Both the position numbers and the translations under genes were made by a program. The notes beneath the pieces were generated by a model. The model saw nothing but the letters and a program-made list of their open reading frames with translations, made no database searches and was not told where the DNA came from. 64,000 nt of DNA from Nonomuraea turcica (GTDB lineage: Bacteria; Actinomycetota; Actinomycetes; Streptosporangiales; Streptosporangiaceae): positions 310,001 to 374,000 of the forward strand of contig NZ_JAUZQF010000005.1 in NCBI RefSeq assembly GCF_030718205.1, given 5' to 3'. How positions within the stretch are numbered: the stretch's first letter is position 1; every line of letters begins with the position of its first letter. Positions 48,976 to 57,321 of this stretch are shown here, one piece after another.

Positions 48976-50145
48976 TTAGCCGAGCCAGATGCGCCGGTAG
49001 GCCTCCCGGTAGCCCCGTGGCTCCCATGAGGTGGAGTTGCCCACGTTCCCGGTCGTGGTCAGGTGCACCGGCGTCACGTACCCGCTGGGCGGCCGGCCGG
49101 CGAACGCGCGGTTGAGCTCGTCGATGATCTGGCTGCCCTGAGCGTTCAGCGGCTCAGGGACCGTCGCCTGCTGGAACTGCCGGGCGCGGATGCGCTGGAA
49201 CGCCGAAGGATCCCCGTCCCCGGCGCCGATGGCGTAGGGAGGCCCGCCGCCTTTCCGTCCCGCGGCACGCAGCGCCGGGGCGGCGTCGGCGAAGTAGACG
49301 TCGTTGATGGCGACCGAGTGCGTCCACCGCTCGCCGAAGCGTGACAACAGCGAGGAGGTCACCACCGGCATCCGGCTGCCGGTGTCGGGCAGCGGGATGT
49401 TCTCGTACGCGAGCACCTTCACGCCGGAACAGCTCTGCAGCGTCTTCCTGATCAGCTGGGACTTGTTCTCCGCGAAGGGGATCGAGGAGTCGGTGAAGAT
49501 CACGACGTCCGCGTCGCCGTTGGAGGTGGCGATGATCCAGTACGCGCTGATCCTCGCGACGTCCTCCACCCGGCTCGTCACGTTGGTGAAGAGCTTGGGA
49601 TTCACGCTGGGGCCCGGTGACGGGGTGGCGTGCCAGCCGACGAGCGGAATGCCGGCGGCGTCGGCCTGTTTGACCTGCTGAGCCACGGAGTTCGGGTCGA
49701 ATCCCCCGATGACGATGCCGGATGGCCGGAGGGCGATCGCCTGACCCAGAGCCGACCGGATCCCGGCCGGGGTGCCTTGGCCGTCGATCACGCGGACGCG
49801 CCATCCTATGGTCCGGGCGGCCTCCCGCACCCCGTCGGCGGTGCCGGCCACGCCGGGGTTCGTCATGGTCGAGGCGACGAAGACCACGCCCTTGCCGGCG
49901 ACCGCGCGCGGCCCGGTCGTGGGGCCGTCCCACGCAGTGTTCACCGCTTCGGCCCGCGCGACCGCCCGCGCGGCCGTGTCCGTCACGTCAGGGCACGGAC
50001 TGGCCGCCCGGTCCCGGGTGGGCGGGCCGTCCGGCGTGGGGCGGGGCGCGCCGCGTGAGCAGCCGCCGGCCACCACGCCGGTCACCACGGCGGCCAGCGC
50101 CAGCGCCGTCGCACCACGCCGGAATCCGCGGCAGGTGAGATCCAT
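48976..50145 (-). CDS. Sugar-type ABC transporter substrate-binding lipoprotein
   Basis: 389 residues from ATG 50145 with GAGGAG upstream. The signal peptide ends in lipobox VVAGGC. The mature part is a periplasmic-binding-protein-like (PBP type I) domain: GKGVVFVASTMTNPGVAGTADGVREAARTIGWRVRVIDGQGTPAGIRSALGQAIALRPSGIVIGGFDP, then IPLVGWHATPSPG, and a C-terminal INDVYFADAAPALRAAG. Last gene of the ATPase / permease / binding-protein unit; a six-copy repeat lies between it and the permease. Ribose/xylose-type import is likely, but the sugar is unknown. Confidence 0.87.
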   Translation of the reverse strand: MDLTCRGFRRGATALALAAVVTGVVAGGCSRGAPRPTPDGPPTRDRAASPCPDVTDTAARAVARAEAVNTAWDGPTTGPRAVAGKGVVFVASTMTNPGVAGTADGVREAARTIGWRVRVIDGQGTPAGIRSALGQAIALRPSGIVIGGFDPNSVAQQVKQADAAGIPLVGWHATPSPGPSVNPKLFTNVTSRVEDVARISAYWIIATSNGDADVVIFTDSSIPFAENKSQLIRKTLQSCSGVKVLAYENIPLPDTGSRMPVVTSSLLSRFGERWTHSVAINDVYFADAAPALRAAGRKGGGPPYAIGAGDGDPSAFQRIRARQFQQATVPEPLNAQGSQIIDELNRAFAGRPPSGYVTPVHLTTTGNVGNSTSWEPRGYREAYRRIWLG

Positions 50146-50156
50146 GCCTGCTCCTC

Positions 50157-50250
50157 GCTCAGGGCTCCTCACTCAGGGCTCGTCACTCAGGGCTCACCTA
50201 TCACTCAGGGTTCATCTCATCACTCCGGGCTCAATCACTCCGGCCTCATC
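50157..50250. repeat. Intergenic minisatellite between permease and binding-protein genes
   Basis: Six degenerate copies of a 13-19-bp unit with core CACTCAGGGCTC (starts about 50157, 50170, 50184, 50202, 50221, 50236); the last unit touches the permease stop. On the mRNA each unit carries GAGCCCTGAGTGA, with UGA codons in several frames. Confidence 0.7.
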
Positions 50251-51262
50251 AGTCAGCGGCGGCGGCAGCGGGGCCGGCGCGTGTGCGGCGCCGCGCCGAA
50301 TAGCCGGCCAGTCCGACCGCGATGAGCAGCGTGATCCCGTTGAACAGGGGGGTCACCCAGAAGTCCGCCCCCAGCTGGCTGATGCCCGACAGCCCGATGG
50401 CCAGGATGGCGACGGCGACGACGGTGCCCCAGGGGTTGACCCGCCCGGGCTTGATCGTGGTGGAGCCGAGCAGCGCGGCGACGAACGCCGGCAGCAGGTG
50501 GTCCAGCCCGACGCTCGGGTTGCCGATCTGCTGCTGGGCGGCGAGCAGGATCCCCGCGAATCCGGTCACCAGGCCCGAGCCCGCGAAGGCGAGGATGACG
50601 TAGCGGCGGACGGGGATCCCGACGAGTTCCGCCGCCCGCAGGTTGGAGCCGATGACATAGAGGTAGCGGCCCAGCGCGAGCCGCTCGAGCACGACCCAGA
50701 GCGCAGCGGTCAGGACGAGGACGTAGAACGCGGCTATCGGCAGGTTGAGGAAGGTCGAGTCGTACAGGTCGGTGAGACCGGCGGGCAGGCCTTGCGGGCC
50801 GGCGAAGATGCGGGCGCCGTGCGTCACCCAGCCCGTGACGGCGTACAGGACGCTGCCGGTGCCGAGCGTCGCGATGAAGGAGTCTATGCGCGCGAACACC
50901 ACGAGGAGACCGTTGATCACGCCGACCGCGACGCCGCCGGCGAGCACGGCCAGGCAGGCCTGGGGCCACGGCCAGCCGGCGTTGACGACGAGGAGCAGTG
51001 TCATGACATGGCCCAGCCCGAGGCCGTAGCCGATGGACAGGTCGAAGTTGCCCGTGACGATGGGGATCATCGCGCCCTGCGCCAGGATAGCGATGATCGA
51101 ATAGGCGGAGATGATCGCCGTCAGGTTGGCCATCGTGGGGAAGGTGTCCGGCAGGACGAGTGCGAACACGACGAACAAGAGGAAGGCCAGCGCCGGCAGC
51201 CCGTAGCCGCCGATGAGACGTCCCGCGGCGAGCCGCCGCCGGACGAGCTCTCTGGTCAGCAA
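50249..51262 (-). CDS. Ribose/xylose-type ABC transporter permease
   Basis: 337 residues with eight to ten hydrophobic segments. BPD_transp_2 family pattern: ILAQGAMIPIVTGNFDLSIGYGLGLGHV, FIATLGTGSVLYAVTGWV, and ALGRYLYVIGSNLRAAELVGIPVRRYVILAFAGSGLVTGFAGIL, the usual RbsC-type EAA-like loop. It overlaps the ATPase gene by 7 bp and is followed by the binding protein after the minisatellite. Imports a sugar or related small molecule. Confidence 0.9.
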   Translation of the reverse strand: MLTRELVRRRLAAGRLIGGYGLPALAFLLFVVFALVLPDTFPTMANLTAIISAYSIIAILAQGAMIPIVTGNFDLSIGYGLGLGHVMTLLLVVNAGWPWPQACLAVLAGGVAVGVINGLLVVFARIDSFIATLGTGSVLYAVTGWVTHGARIFAGPQGLPAGLTDLYDSTFLNLPIAAFYVLVLTAALWVVLERLALGRYLYVIGSNLRAAELVGIPVRRYVILAFAGSGLVTGFAGILLAAQQQIGNPSVGLDHLLPAFVAALLGSTTIKPGRVNPWGTVVAVAILAIGLSGISQLGADFWVTPLFNGITLLIAVGLAGYSARRRTRAGPAAAAAD

Positions 51263-52803
51263 CGCTCCGCCCGGCGGCCGGCGGGCGCGGCCGTGGCCGC
51301 GTGGGTGAGGGCGGCGACGGTGAGGGCGTCACCGCCGAGCTCGGCGGTGACCGCTCCGCGGGTGAACACGAGTACGCGGTCGCACATGTTCACGACTTCC
51401 TCGAAGTCCGCGGAGACGAGCAGGGCGGCCAGCCCGCCCACCAGGGCCTCACCCAGCAGCCGGTAGATCTCGGACTTCGCGCCGACGTCGACGCCGGCCG
51501 TGGGCTCCTCGAGGATCAGCAGCCGGCTGCGGGCGCCGAGCCAGCGCCCGAGCAGGATCTTCTGCTGGTTCCCGCCGGACAGGGTGGCGAAAGTCGCCTC
51601 GGTGTCGGCGGGGCTGACCCGCAGTCGCGTGATGACCGCCATCGTCTCGGCGCGCTCCCGCCGGGCTCCCACCAGGCTCAGCGGCGATCGGCCGCGGGTC
51701 GCGGGGTTGGCCAGGAGGTTCTCCCGTACGCTCAGCTCCGCGGCGGCCTCTTCGTGCCGGTCGCCGCTCACGAGACCGGCGCCCGCGCCGACGGCGGCCG
51801 ACACCGAGCCCGGCCGGTACGGCCGCCCTGCCAGGTGCACGCTGCCCGACAGGAGGGGGCACGCGCCCGCCAGCGCACGTCCGATGTCCACGTGCCCGGC
51901 GCCCGCGAGTCCGACCAGGCCGAGCGTCTCGCCTGCGCGCAGCTCGAAACCGACCGGTCCCGCCTGCCCGGCACGCACGCCGGCGACGCGCAGCAGGACC
52001 TCTCCTGGCCGGCGATGCCGGTGGCGGTAAACCCGGCTCTCCCGGCCGACGATGTCGCGTACGAGATCGGCCGGCCGGCGGCCCGCGAGCGGTCCGCGGC
52101 TGACGACGCGTCCGTCGCGCAGGACGGCGACGCTGCCGGCGATCCGGTAGACCTCGTCGATCCGGTGCGTGACGTACAGGATCCCGTGGCCGCGGTCACG
52201 GAGCGTACGCAGCACGTCGAACAGGGCGACGCAGTCGGCGGCGGGCAGGGAGGCGGTCGGCTCGTCGAACACGAGGACCGTCGCATCCGTGGCCAGCGCG
52301 CGGGCGATGGCCACGAGCGAACGCTCCGCGCGCGTCAACTGCGCGATCGGCAGGTCGGGGTCGAGGTGAGAGGCGATGGCCCGCAGGGCGTCCACACCGC
52401 GCTGCCGCACCGCGCGCCAGGAGATGAGGCCGCCGCGCCGGGCATATCCGGCGCCGAGGGCGATGTTCTCCGCGACGCTCATCCATTCCACGAGGCCGAG
52501 ATCCTGGTGGATGAAGGCCATGCCGGCGGAAGCGGCCTGGCTTCCCAGGGGATGGCCGGCCACGACGACCTGTCCCTCGTCGGCGTGATGGATCCCGGCC
52601 AAGATCTTGATCAGGGTCGATTTGCCGGCTCCGTTGGCGCCGAGCAGGGCGAGGATGTCGCCGCCGTGGAGGTCGAGGTCCACTCCTCGGAGCGCGTGGA
52701 TGCCGCCGAAGTGTTTGCGGAGTCCCCGGATCCGGACGAGCGGATCGGGGCCGGTCCTTGATCCCGGTCTGGCCGGACGGTGATGCGAGATGTCGTTGTG
52801 CAC
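51256..52803 (-). CDS. Sugar ABC transporter ATP-binding protein (two-domain, RbsA type)
   Basis: 515 residues with two ABC domains. Domain 1: Walker A GANGAGKSTLIKI, signature LTRAERSLVAIARAL (LSxG region atypical), Walker B VLVFDEPTAS. Domain 2: P-loop degenerate (GLAGAGHVDIGRALAG) but signature LSGGNQQKILLGRW and Walker B LLILEEPTAGVDVGAK intact, as usual in the RbsA/MglA family. It is the first gene of the transport operon, and overlaps the permease. An NB-ARC LuxR regulator gene lies upstream on the same strand. Confidence 0.92.
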   Translation of the reverse strand: MHNDISHHRPARPGSRTGPDPLVRIRGLRKHFGGIHALRGVDLDLHGGDILALLGANGAGKSTLIKILAGIHHADEGQVVVAGHPLGSQAASAGMAFIHQDLGLVEWMSVAENIALGAGYARRGGLISWRAVRQRGVDALRAIASHLDPDLPIAQLTRAERSLVAIARALATDATVLVFDEPTASLPAADCVALFDVLRTLRDRGHGILYVTHRIDEVYRIAGSVAVLRDGRVVSRGPLAGRRPADLVRDIVGRESRVYRHRHRRPGEVLLRVAGVRAGQAGPVGFELRAGETLGLVGLAGAGHVDIGRALAGACPLLSGSVHLAGRPYRPGSVSAAVGAGAGLVSGDRHEEAAAELSVRENLLANPATRGRSPLSLVGARRERAETMAVITRLRVSPADTEATFATLSGGNQQKILLGRWLGARSRLLILEEPTAGVDVGAKSEIYRLLGEALVGGLAALLVSADFEEVVNMCDRVLVFTRGAVTAELGGDALTVAALTHAATAAPAGRRAERC

Positions 52804-52899
52804 AGCTGTCTCCGCGGGACCTCACCACCTGGCGGACAGGGCCTCGAGGTCGCCGAATATCCGTTTCATCGTACAGAACCCATGGTCAAAGGCCCGGGG

Positions 52900-55200
52900 T
52901 CACTCTTGATCGGGCGGGCGTGAGTCCCAGGTTTTGACGATTTGGGACCTGGACGTGAAGTTCAGCTTGCGGAGGATGTTCTCGACATGGCACTCCGCGG
53001 TGCGTTGCGCGATGAACAGGGCGTCCGCGATCTGCTTGTTGCTCATGCCCTTCGCCACGCATTCGGCGATCTCCCGCTCCCTGCGGGTGAGGACGGAGGT
53101 CACGTCGGGTGTGGGTGGTCGTGCGGGCCGCTCGTCCAGGGCGTAAGCGGCGACCTGGTCGAGGGTGAGCTCCGCGCCGCGGTCGAAGGCGACCTGGAAC
53201 CGATCGTCTTTCAGGTGCCGGCGGAGGGTGGACTCGCACCGGTCATGAGCACCGGCCAGGTGCCCGAGGCCGGACAGTGACGTTCCGATCGACCGCCAGG
53301 CCACCTGGGCGGCGCCGAGCATCTGGGCGGCCTGCTCGTACAGCTTGTCGTCGGCCAGGACCCAGGCCAGCCCCTCGACGCACTGGGCCAGGCCCAGATG
53401 GTCGTTGCAGCGCAACTTCAGCCGCACGGAGTCACGCATCATGGTCACGGCGTCGCAGAGAGCGCCCCGCCGCCACCGCTCGAGAGCCGTGACCCACAGC
53501 GCGTAGGACACCGACCAATCGGCGTTCGCGCGCCTGGCCGTCTCCAGCACCTCCTCGCAGAGTTTCGTGGAACGCGGATCGTCCATGAGGACGGCCGTCA
53601 GGGCGAGTTGGAAGAGCGCGACCCACTCATGACCCCGATGGCCGATGACGCGGCGCCGGGCCAGGGCCTCCTCCAGCAGCGTGAAGGCCCGGGCGAAGTC
53701 TCCGGCCAGCAGCGCGGAGAACCCCGTGATGTGGAGGGCGCCGGCGAGCTGGGCCTCGTCGCCGAGCCGCTCCGCCAGCGTGCGGCACTCTTCCAGCAAC
53801 GGCTTCGCCGTTTCGGGATCGCCCCGGAGCAGCACGAGCCACGCGTCGACCCACAGGGCCTTGGCCCGGACCGCCCCGGCGCCCGGCTCCTTGGCGAGCG
53901 CCCGCTCCAGCCAATGGTGGCCTTCGCTCGGGGAGCTCCAGGAGAGCCGGTGACTCCACATCGCGGCGGCGATCTCGAGGGCGGCCCAGGCCTCACCGGG
54001 CTCGCTCAGGCAGAACTCCAGCGCGGCCCGGACGTTGCCCTGCTCCCGGCCCAGGCGGCCGAGCCATTCCATCTGATGGTCGCCGAACCATTCCGCCTCG
54101 GCTCGCGCCGCCAGGTCGCGGCACCAGTCGCGGTGCCGCAGCCGCAGGGTCGTGTCCTGGCCGGAGGCGACCAGCCGCTCCCATCCGTACTGGCGCAGCG
54201 TCTCCAGCATGTCGAAACGTACGGTGGAGTCCTGCCCGCGGCGCAGCACGATCGACTTGCTCACCAGCTGAGTCACCAGGTCCGGCACACCTTCCCGGGC
54301 GATGCCGTCCTCCGAGCACACCTGCTCGATGGCTTCAAGGTCACAGCCGCCGGAGAAGACCGACATCCGCCCCCACAGCGCCTGCTCCTCCTCGGAGCAC
54401 AGGTCGTAACTCCAGTCCAACAGCGCTCGCAGAGTCTTCTGCCGTGGCGGCGCGGTGGTGAGCCCGGTCGTCAGCAGCCGGAAACGGTCGTCAAGCCGCT
54501 GGAGGATCTGCTCCGCGGAGAGAATCACCACGCGTGCCGCCGCCAACTCGATGGCCAGGGCGATGCCGTCCAGCCGCCGGCACAGCCGCGCCACCGCCAG
54601 GATGTTGGCGTCGTCGACCTTGAACCCGGGCACGACGGCCATGGCGCGGTCCTCGAACAACCGCACCGCCTCGTTGTGCAGGACGTCCTCCATGGACGCC
54701 TCGGCCGGCTCGGGCACCGTGAACGGCGAGATCTCCAGCACCTGCTCGCCCTCGATGTTCAGCGCCTGCCTGCTGGTCGCCAGGATGCGCAGCCCGGGGG
54801 CCGTCGACAGCAGGTCGCCCGCCAGTGCGCCGCACTGGGCGAGCAGGTGCTCACAGTTGTCCAGCACCAGCAGCGTCTTCTTGTCCTGCAGGTACGCGGC
54901 CAGAGAATCTATATCCGGGTACGGGCATCCGACGGCGGCGGCGACCGTTTCGGCGAGGAGGTCCCTGGCCCCCAGCGGCGCCAGGTCGATCAGCCAGACC
55001 CCGTCCTCGAACTCCCGTGACATCTCCGCGGCGATCTTCCGCGCCAGCCGGGTCTTGCCCACCCCTCCCACGCCGATGAGGGTGAGCATCCGGCCCGCCG
55101 AGAGCGCACGCTTGCCCTCCGCCAGTTCGCGCCTGCGACCGACGAAGCTGGTGAGCTCGAGTGGCAGATTCCCGGCGCACGATCGCGTTGTCGCCCCCAT
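52900..55200 (-). CDS. LuxR-family regulator with N-terminal NB-ARC/AAA ATPase (LAL-like)
   Basis: About 766 residues from ATG 55200 (an upstream in-frame ATG at 55233 is possible). NB-ARC: FVGRRRELAEGKRAL, Walker A LIGVGGVGKTRLARK, LLVLDNCEHLL (Walker B), ILATSRQALNIEGEQ. A long TPR-like helical sensor (about 390-650) follows, then a C-terminal LuxR HTH (about 695-755: LTRREREIAECVAKGMSNKQIADALFIAQRTAECHVENILRKLNF). Such ATP-dependent STAND regulators control secondary metabolism or transport. It lies upstream of the ABC importer operon on the same strand (96 bp), so control of that importer is plausible but not shown. Confidence 0.9.
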   Translation of the reverse strand: MGATTRSCAGNLPLELTSFVGRRRELAEGKRALSAGRMLTLIGVGGVGKTRLARKIAAEMSREFEDGVWLIDLAPLGARDLLAETVAAAVGCPYPDIDSLAAYLQDKKTLLVLDNCEHLLAQCGALAGDLLSTAPGLRILATSRQALNIEGEQVLEISPFTVPEPAEASMEDVLHNEAVRLFEDRAMAVVPGFKVDDANILAVARLCRRLDGIALAIELAAARVVILSAEQILQRLDDRFRLLTTGLTTAPPRQKTLRALLDWSYDLCSEEEQALWGRMSVFSGGCDLEAIEQVCSEDGIAREGVPDLVTQLVSKSIVLRRGQDSTVRFDMLETLRQYGWERLVASGQDTTLRLRHRDWCRDLAARAEAEWFGDHQMEWLGRLGREQGNVRAALEFCLSEPGEAWAALEIAAAMWSHRLSWSSPSEGHHWLERALAKEPGAGAVRAKALWVDAWLVLLRGDPETAKPLLEECRTLAERLGDEAQLAGALHITGFSALLAGDFARAFTLLEEALARRRVIGHRGHEWVALFQLALTAVLMDDPRSTKLCEEVLETARRANADWSVSYALWVTALERWRRGALCDAVTMMRDSVRLKLRCNDHLGLAQCVEGLAWVLADDKLYEQAAQMLGAAQVAWRSIGTSLSGLGHLAGAHDRCESTLRRHLKDDRFQVAFDRGAELTLDQVAAYALDERPARPPTPDVTSVLTRREREIAECVAKGMSNKQIADALFIAQRTAECHVENILRKLNFTSRSQIVKTWDSRPPDQE

Positions 55201-55324
55201 AGCACCCCCGCTACCCCTGGCGGGCCATGCCATGACAGGGTGGACACAAACCCTGCCCTCGTCATGACGTCGCCGGTCACGTGCGGCCCAAACGCCTGAG
55301 CGGCCGCGCCACTACCATGTGCCC

Positions 55325-55387
55325 GTGACATACATGCTGATGATCTCCGCCGGCCCCGAGTCGCAGCACGTCATCGACGAGGTGTAG
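55325..55387 (+). pseudogene. Truncated YCII/DGPF-family remnant (20-codon ORF)
   Basis: GTG 55325 to TAG 55387 encodes TYMLMISAGPES...IDEV, whose start matches the TYMLMI N-terminus of YCII/DGPF-domain proteins, after which the gene stops. Genes of this kind are the regular neighbours of ECF42 sigma factors, and here the sigma gene begins 5 bp downstream. I read it as the decayed front of the usual DGPF partner, now a micro-ORF that may keep the sigma gene's translation coupled. Confidence 0.5.
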
Positions 55388-55392
55388 GGGCC

Positions 55393-56625
55393 GTGACTGC
55401 CGTCGAGAGCCTGGTGCGGGAGCTGGCGCCGCAGGTCCTGGGCGTGCTCGTACGCCGCTACGAGCAGTTCGACACCTGCGAGGACGCCGTGCAGGAAGCG
55501 CTGCTCGACGCGGCCGTGCAGTGGCCGGAGCAGGGTCTGCCGGACAACCCGCGGGCGTGGCTGATCACCGTGGCCGCGCGCCGGGTCGTCGACCACATGC
55601 GCAGCGAGCACGCGCGCCGGCGGCGGGAGGAGAGCGTGGCCGTCAGCGTGCCCGCCGACGCGTTCGTGGCGCCGGCGCCGGGCGAGGAGCGGACCGGCGA
55701 CCAGGACGACACGCTGACGCTGCTGTTCCTGTGCTGCCATCCCGCACTCTCTCAGCCCTCGCAGCTGGCGCTCACGCTGCGGGCGGTGGGCGGGCTGACG
55801 ACGGCGCAGATCGCCAGCGCGTTCCTGGTGCCGGAGGCCACGATGGCGCAGCGCATCAGCCGGGCCAAGCAGCGCATCAAGACCACCGGCGCGAGCTTCG
55901 CGATGCCGCCGGAGGCCGAGCGGGCCGACCGGCTGCGCGTGGTGCTGCACGTGCTGTACTTGATCTTCAACGAAGGTTACACCGCCACCTCCGGACCGGA
56001 GTTGCACCGGACCGAGCTGACCAGCGAGGCGATCAGGCTCGCCAGGGCCGTGCACCGGCTGCTGCCCGGCGACGGGGAGGTGGCCGGGCTGCTGGCGCTC
56101 ATGCTGCTGACCGAGGCGCGGCGGCCGGCGCGGACCGGGCCGGGCGGGAGGCTGATCCCGCTCGCCGAGCAAGACCGGAGCCTGTGGGACCGGCGGCTCG
56201 TCGACGAGGGCGTCGAGCTGGTGACGAAGGCGCTGTCGACGACCGTGCTCGGGCCCTACCAGCTGCAGGCGGCCATCGCGGCCGTGCACGACGAGGCGCC
56301 CACCGCCGAGGAGACCGACTGGCCGCAGATCCTCGCGCTGTACGGGGTGCTGTCGGGCCTGGACGACAACCCGGTCGTCAAGCTCAACCACGCGGTCGCC
56401 GTGGCCATGGTGCGCGGCCCGAGGGCCGGGCTCGAGCTGCTCGACCGCCTGGCGGCCGACGAGCGGATGACGCGGCACCACCGGCTGGCCGCGGTACGCG
56501 CCCACCTGCTGGAGATGGCGGGCGACCGGGCGGCGGCCGTGGAGGAATACCGGGAGGCGGCCCGGCTGACGACCAGCCTGCCGGAGCGGCACTATCTTGA
56601 AGACCGAGCAGATCGCCTGTCTTGA
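55393..56625 (+). CDS. ECF42-type RNA polymerase sigma factor
   Basis: 410 residues, much longer than ordinary ECF sigma factors (about 200) and typical of ECF42. Region 2: VLVRRYEQFDTCEDAVQEALLDAAVQWPEQGLPDNPRAWLITVAARRVVDHMR. Region 4: LTLLFLCCHPALSQPSQLALTLRAVGGLTTAQIASAFLVPEATMAQRISRAKQRI. Then the DUF6596/TPR-like C-terminal extension (about 185-410: VLHVLYLIFNEGYTATSGPELHR...). ECF42 proteins are not known to need an anti-sigma factor and are found with DGPF genes; the partner here is only a remnant. GTG start. Confidence 0.9.
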   Translation: MTAVESLVRELAPQVLGVLVRRYEQFDTCEDAVQEALLDAAVQWPEQGLPDNPRAWLITVAARRVVDHMRSEHARRRREESVAVSVPADAFVAPAPGEERTGDQDDTLTLLFLCCHPALSQPSQLALTLRAVGGLTTAQIASAFLVPEATMAQRISRAKQRIKTTGASFAMPPEAERADRLRVVLHVLYLIFNEGYTATSGPELHRTELTSEAIRLARAVHRLLPGDGEVAGLLALMLLTEARRPARTGPGGRLIPLAEQDRSLWDRRLVDEGVELVTKALSTTVLGPYQLQAAIAAVHDEAPTAEETDWPQILALYGVLSGLDDNPVVKLNHAVAVAMVRGPRAGLELLDRLAADERMTRHHRLAAVRAHLLEMAGDRAAAVEEYREAARLTTSLPERHYLEDRADRLS

Positions 56626-56629
56626 CATG

Positions 56630-56805
56630 ATTTGGTCGAGCCGCCGGCTGCCGGCGCTGGCCGCGCAGCTCGTCCGGGATGTCGGCGCCCTCATCACGGG
56701 GGCGCGCCGGGGCACCAGCGCGTGGCGACGTTCGCGATCGACGGGGAGGTGCGCTTCGCATCGGCGGCCGACCGGGCGGCGTTCGCCGAGGAGCCGGCGA
56801 GCTGA
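56630..56805 (+). pseudogene. Frameshifted gene remnant
   Basis: Between the sigma gene and the phosphoesterase, one frame reads SSRRLPALAAQLVRDVGALIT (from 56630) and a second, shifted frame continues HQRVATFAIDGEVRFASAAD... to a TGA at 56803-56805. Both stretches look protein-like and would join if one frame change were allowed near 56700. No start or family is recognised. Either a decayed gene or a chance reading. Confidence 0.3.
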
Positions 56806-56838
56806 GGTTGGGTCGCGCGGACGGGGCATGAGGAGCGT

Positions 56839-57321
56839 ATGAAGGTCGTCGCGCTGTCGGACACCCACGCGCCCAGGCGCTGGCGCTCGTGCCCGCCCAG
56901 GGTCGCCGAGCACCTGCGCGATGCGGACGTCATCCTGCACGCGGGCGACGTCTGCGTCGCCTCGGTGCTGGCCGAGCTGGCCGCGTACGCGCCGGTGCAC
57001 GTGGTGAAGGGCAACAACGACGGCCCCGACGTGGACGCGCCCGAGACGCTGGAGCTGACCCTGGACGGGCTGCGGATCGGGATGATCCACGACAGCGGCC
57101 CGGCCACGGGCCGGGCGGCCCGCCTGCGGCGCCGGTTCCCGCAGGCGGACCTGGTGGTCTTCGGGCACTCGCACATCCCGCTCGACGAGTCGGGCGAGGG
57201 GCTGCGGATCTTCAACCCGGGCTCGCCCACCGACCGCCGCCGCCAGCCGCACGGCACGATCGGGCTGCTCACGATCGAGGACGGTGTGCTGACCCGGGCC
57301 GAGATCGTGCCCGTCACCTGA
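56839..57321 (+). CDS. Metallophosphoesterase, YfcE/MJ0936-like
   Basis: 160 residues, ATG 56839. Calcineurin-like motifs in order: SDTHAPRR (DxH), HAGDVC (GDxx), KGNNDGP (GNxD), MIHDSGP (replacing the usual HGH with HDS), FGHSHIPLDE (GHTH). Two-metal phosphodiesterase; YfcE-type enzymes act on small phosphodiesters. The HGH-to-HDS change removes a usual metal-site His and may affect activity. Its stop overlaps the convergent siderophore-binding protein gene by 8 bp. Confidence 0.85.
   Translation: MKVVALSDTHAPRRWRSCPPRVAEHLRDADVILHAGDVCVASVLAELAAYAPVHVVKGNNDGPDVDAPETLELTLDGLRIGMIHDSGPATGRAARLRRRFPQADLVVFGHSHIPLDESGEGLRIFNPGSPTDRRRQPHGTIGLLTIEDGVLTRAEIVPVT

Noticed and set aside
50157..50250. 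CRISPR-like array
   Set aside because: Units are only 13-19 bp, degenerate, without unique spacers, and no cas genes are present.
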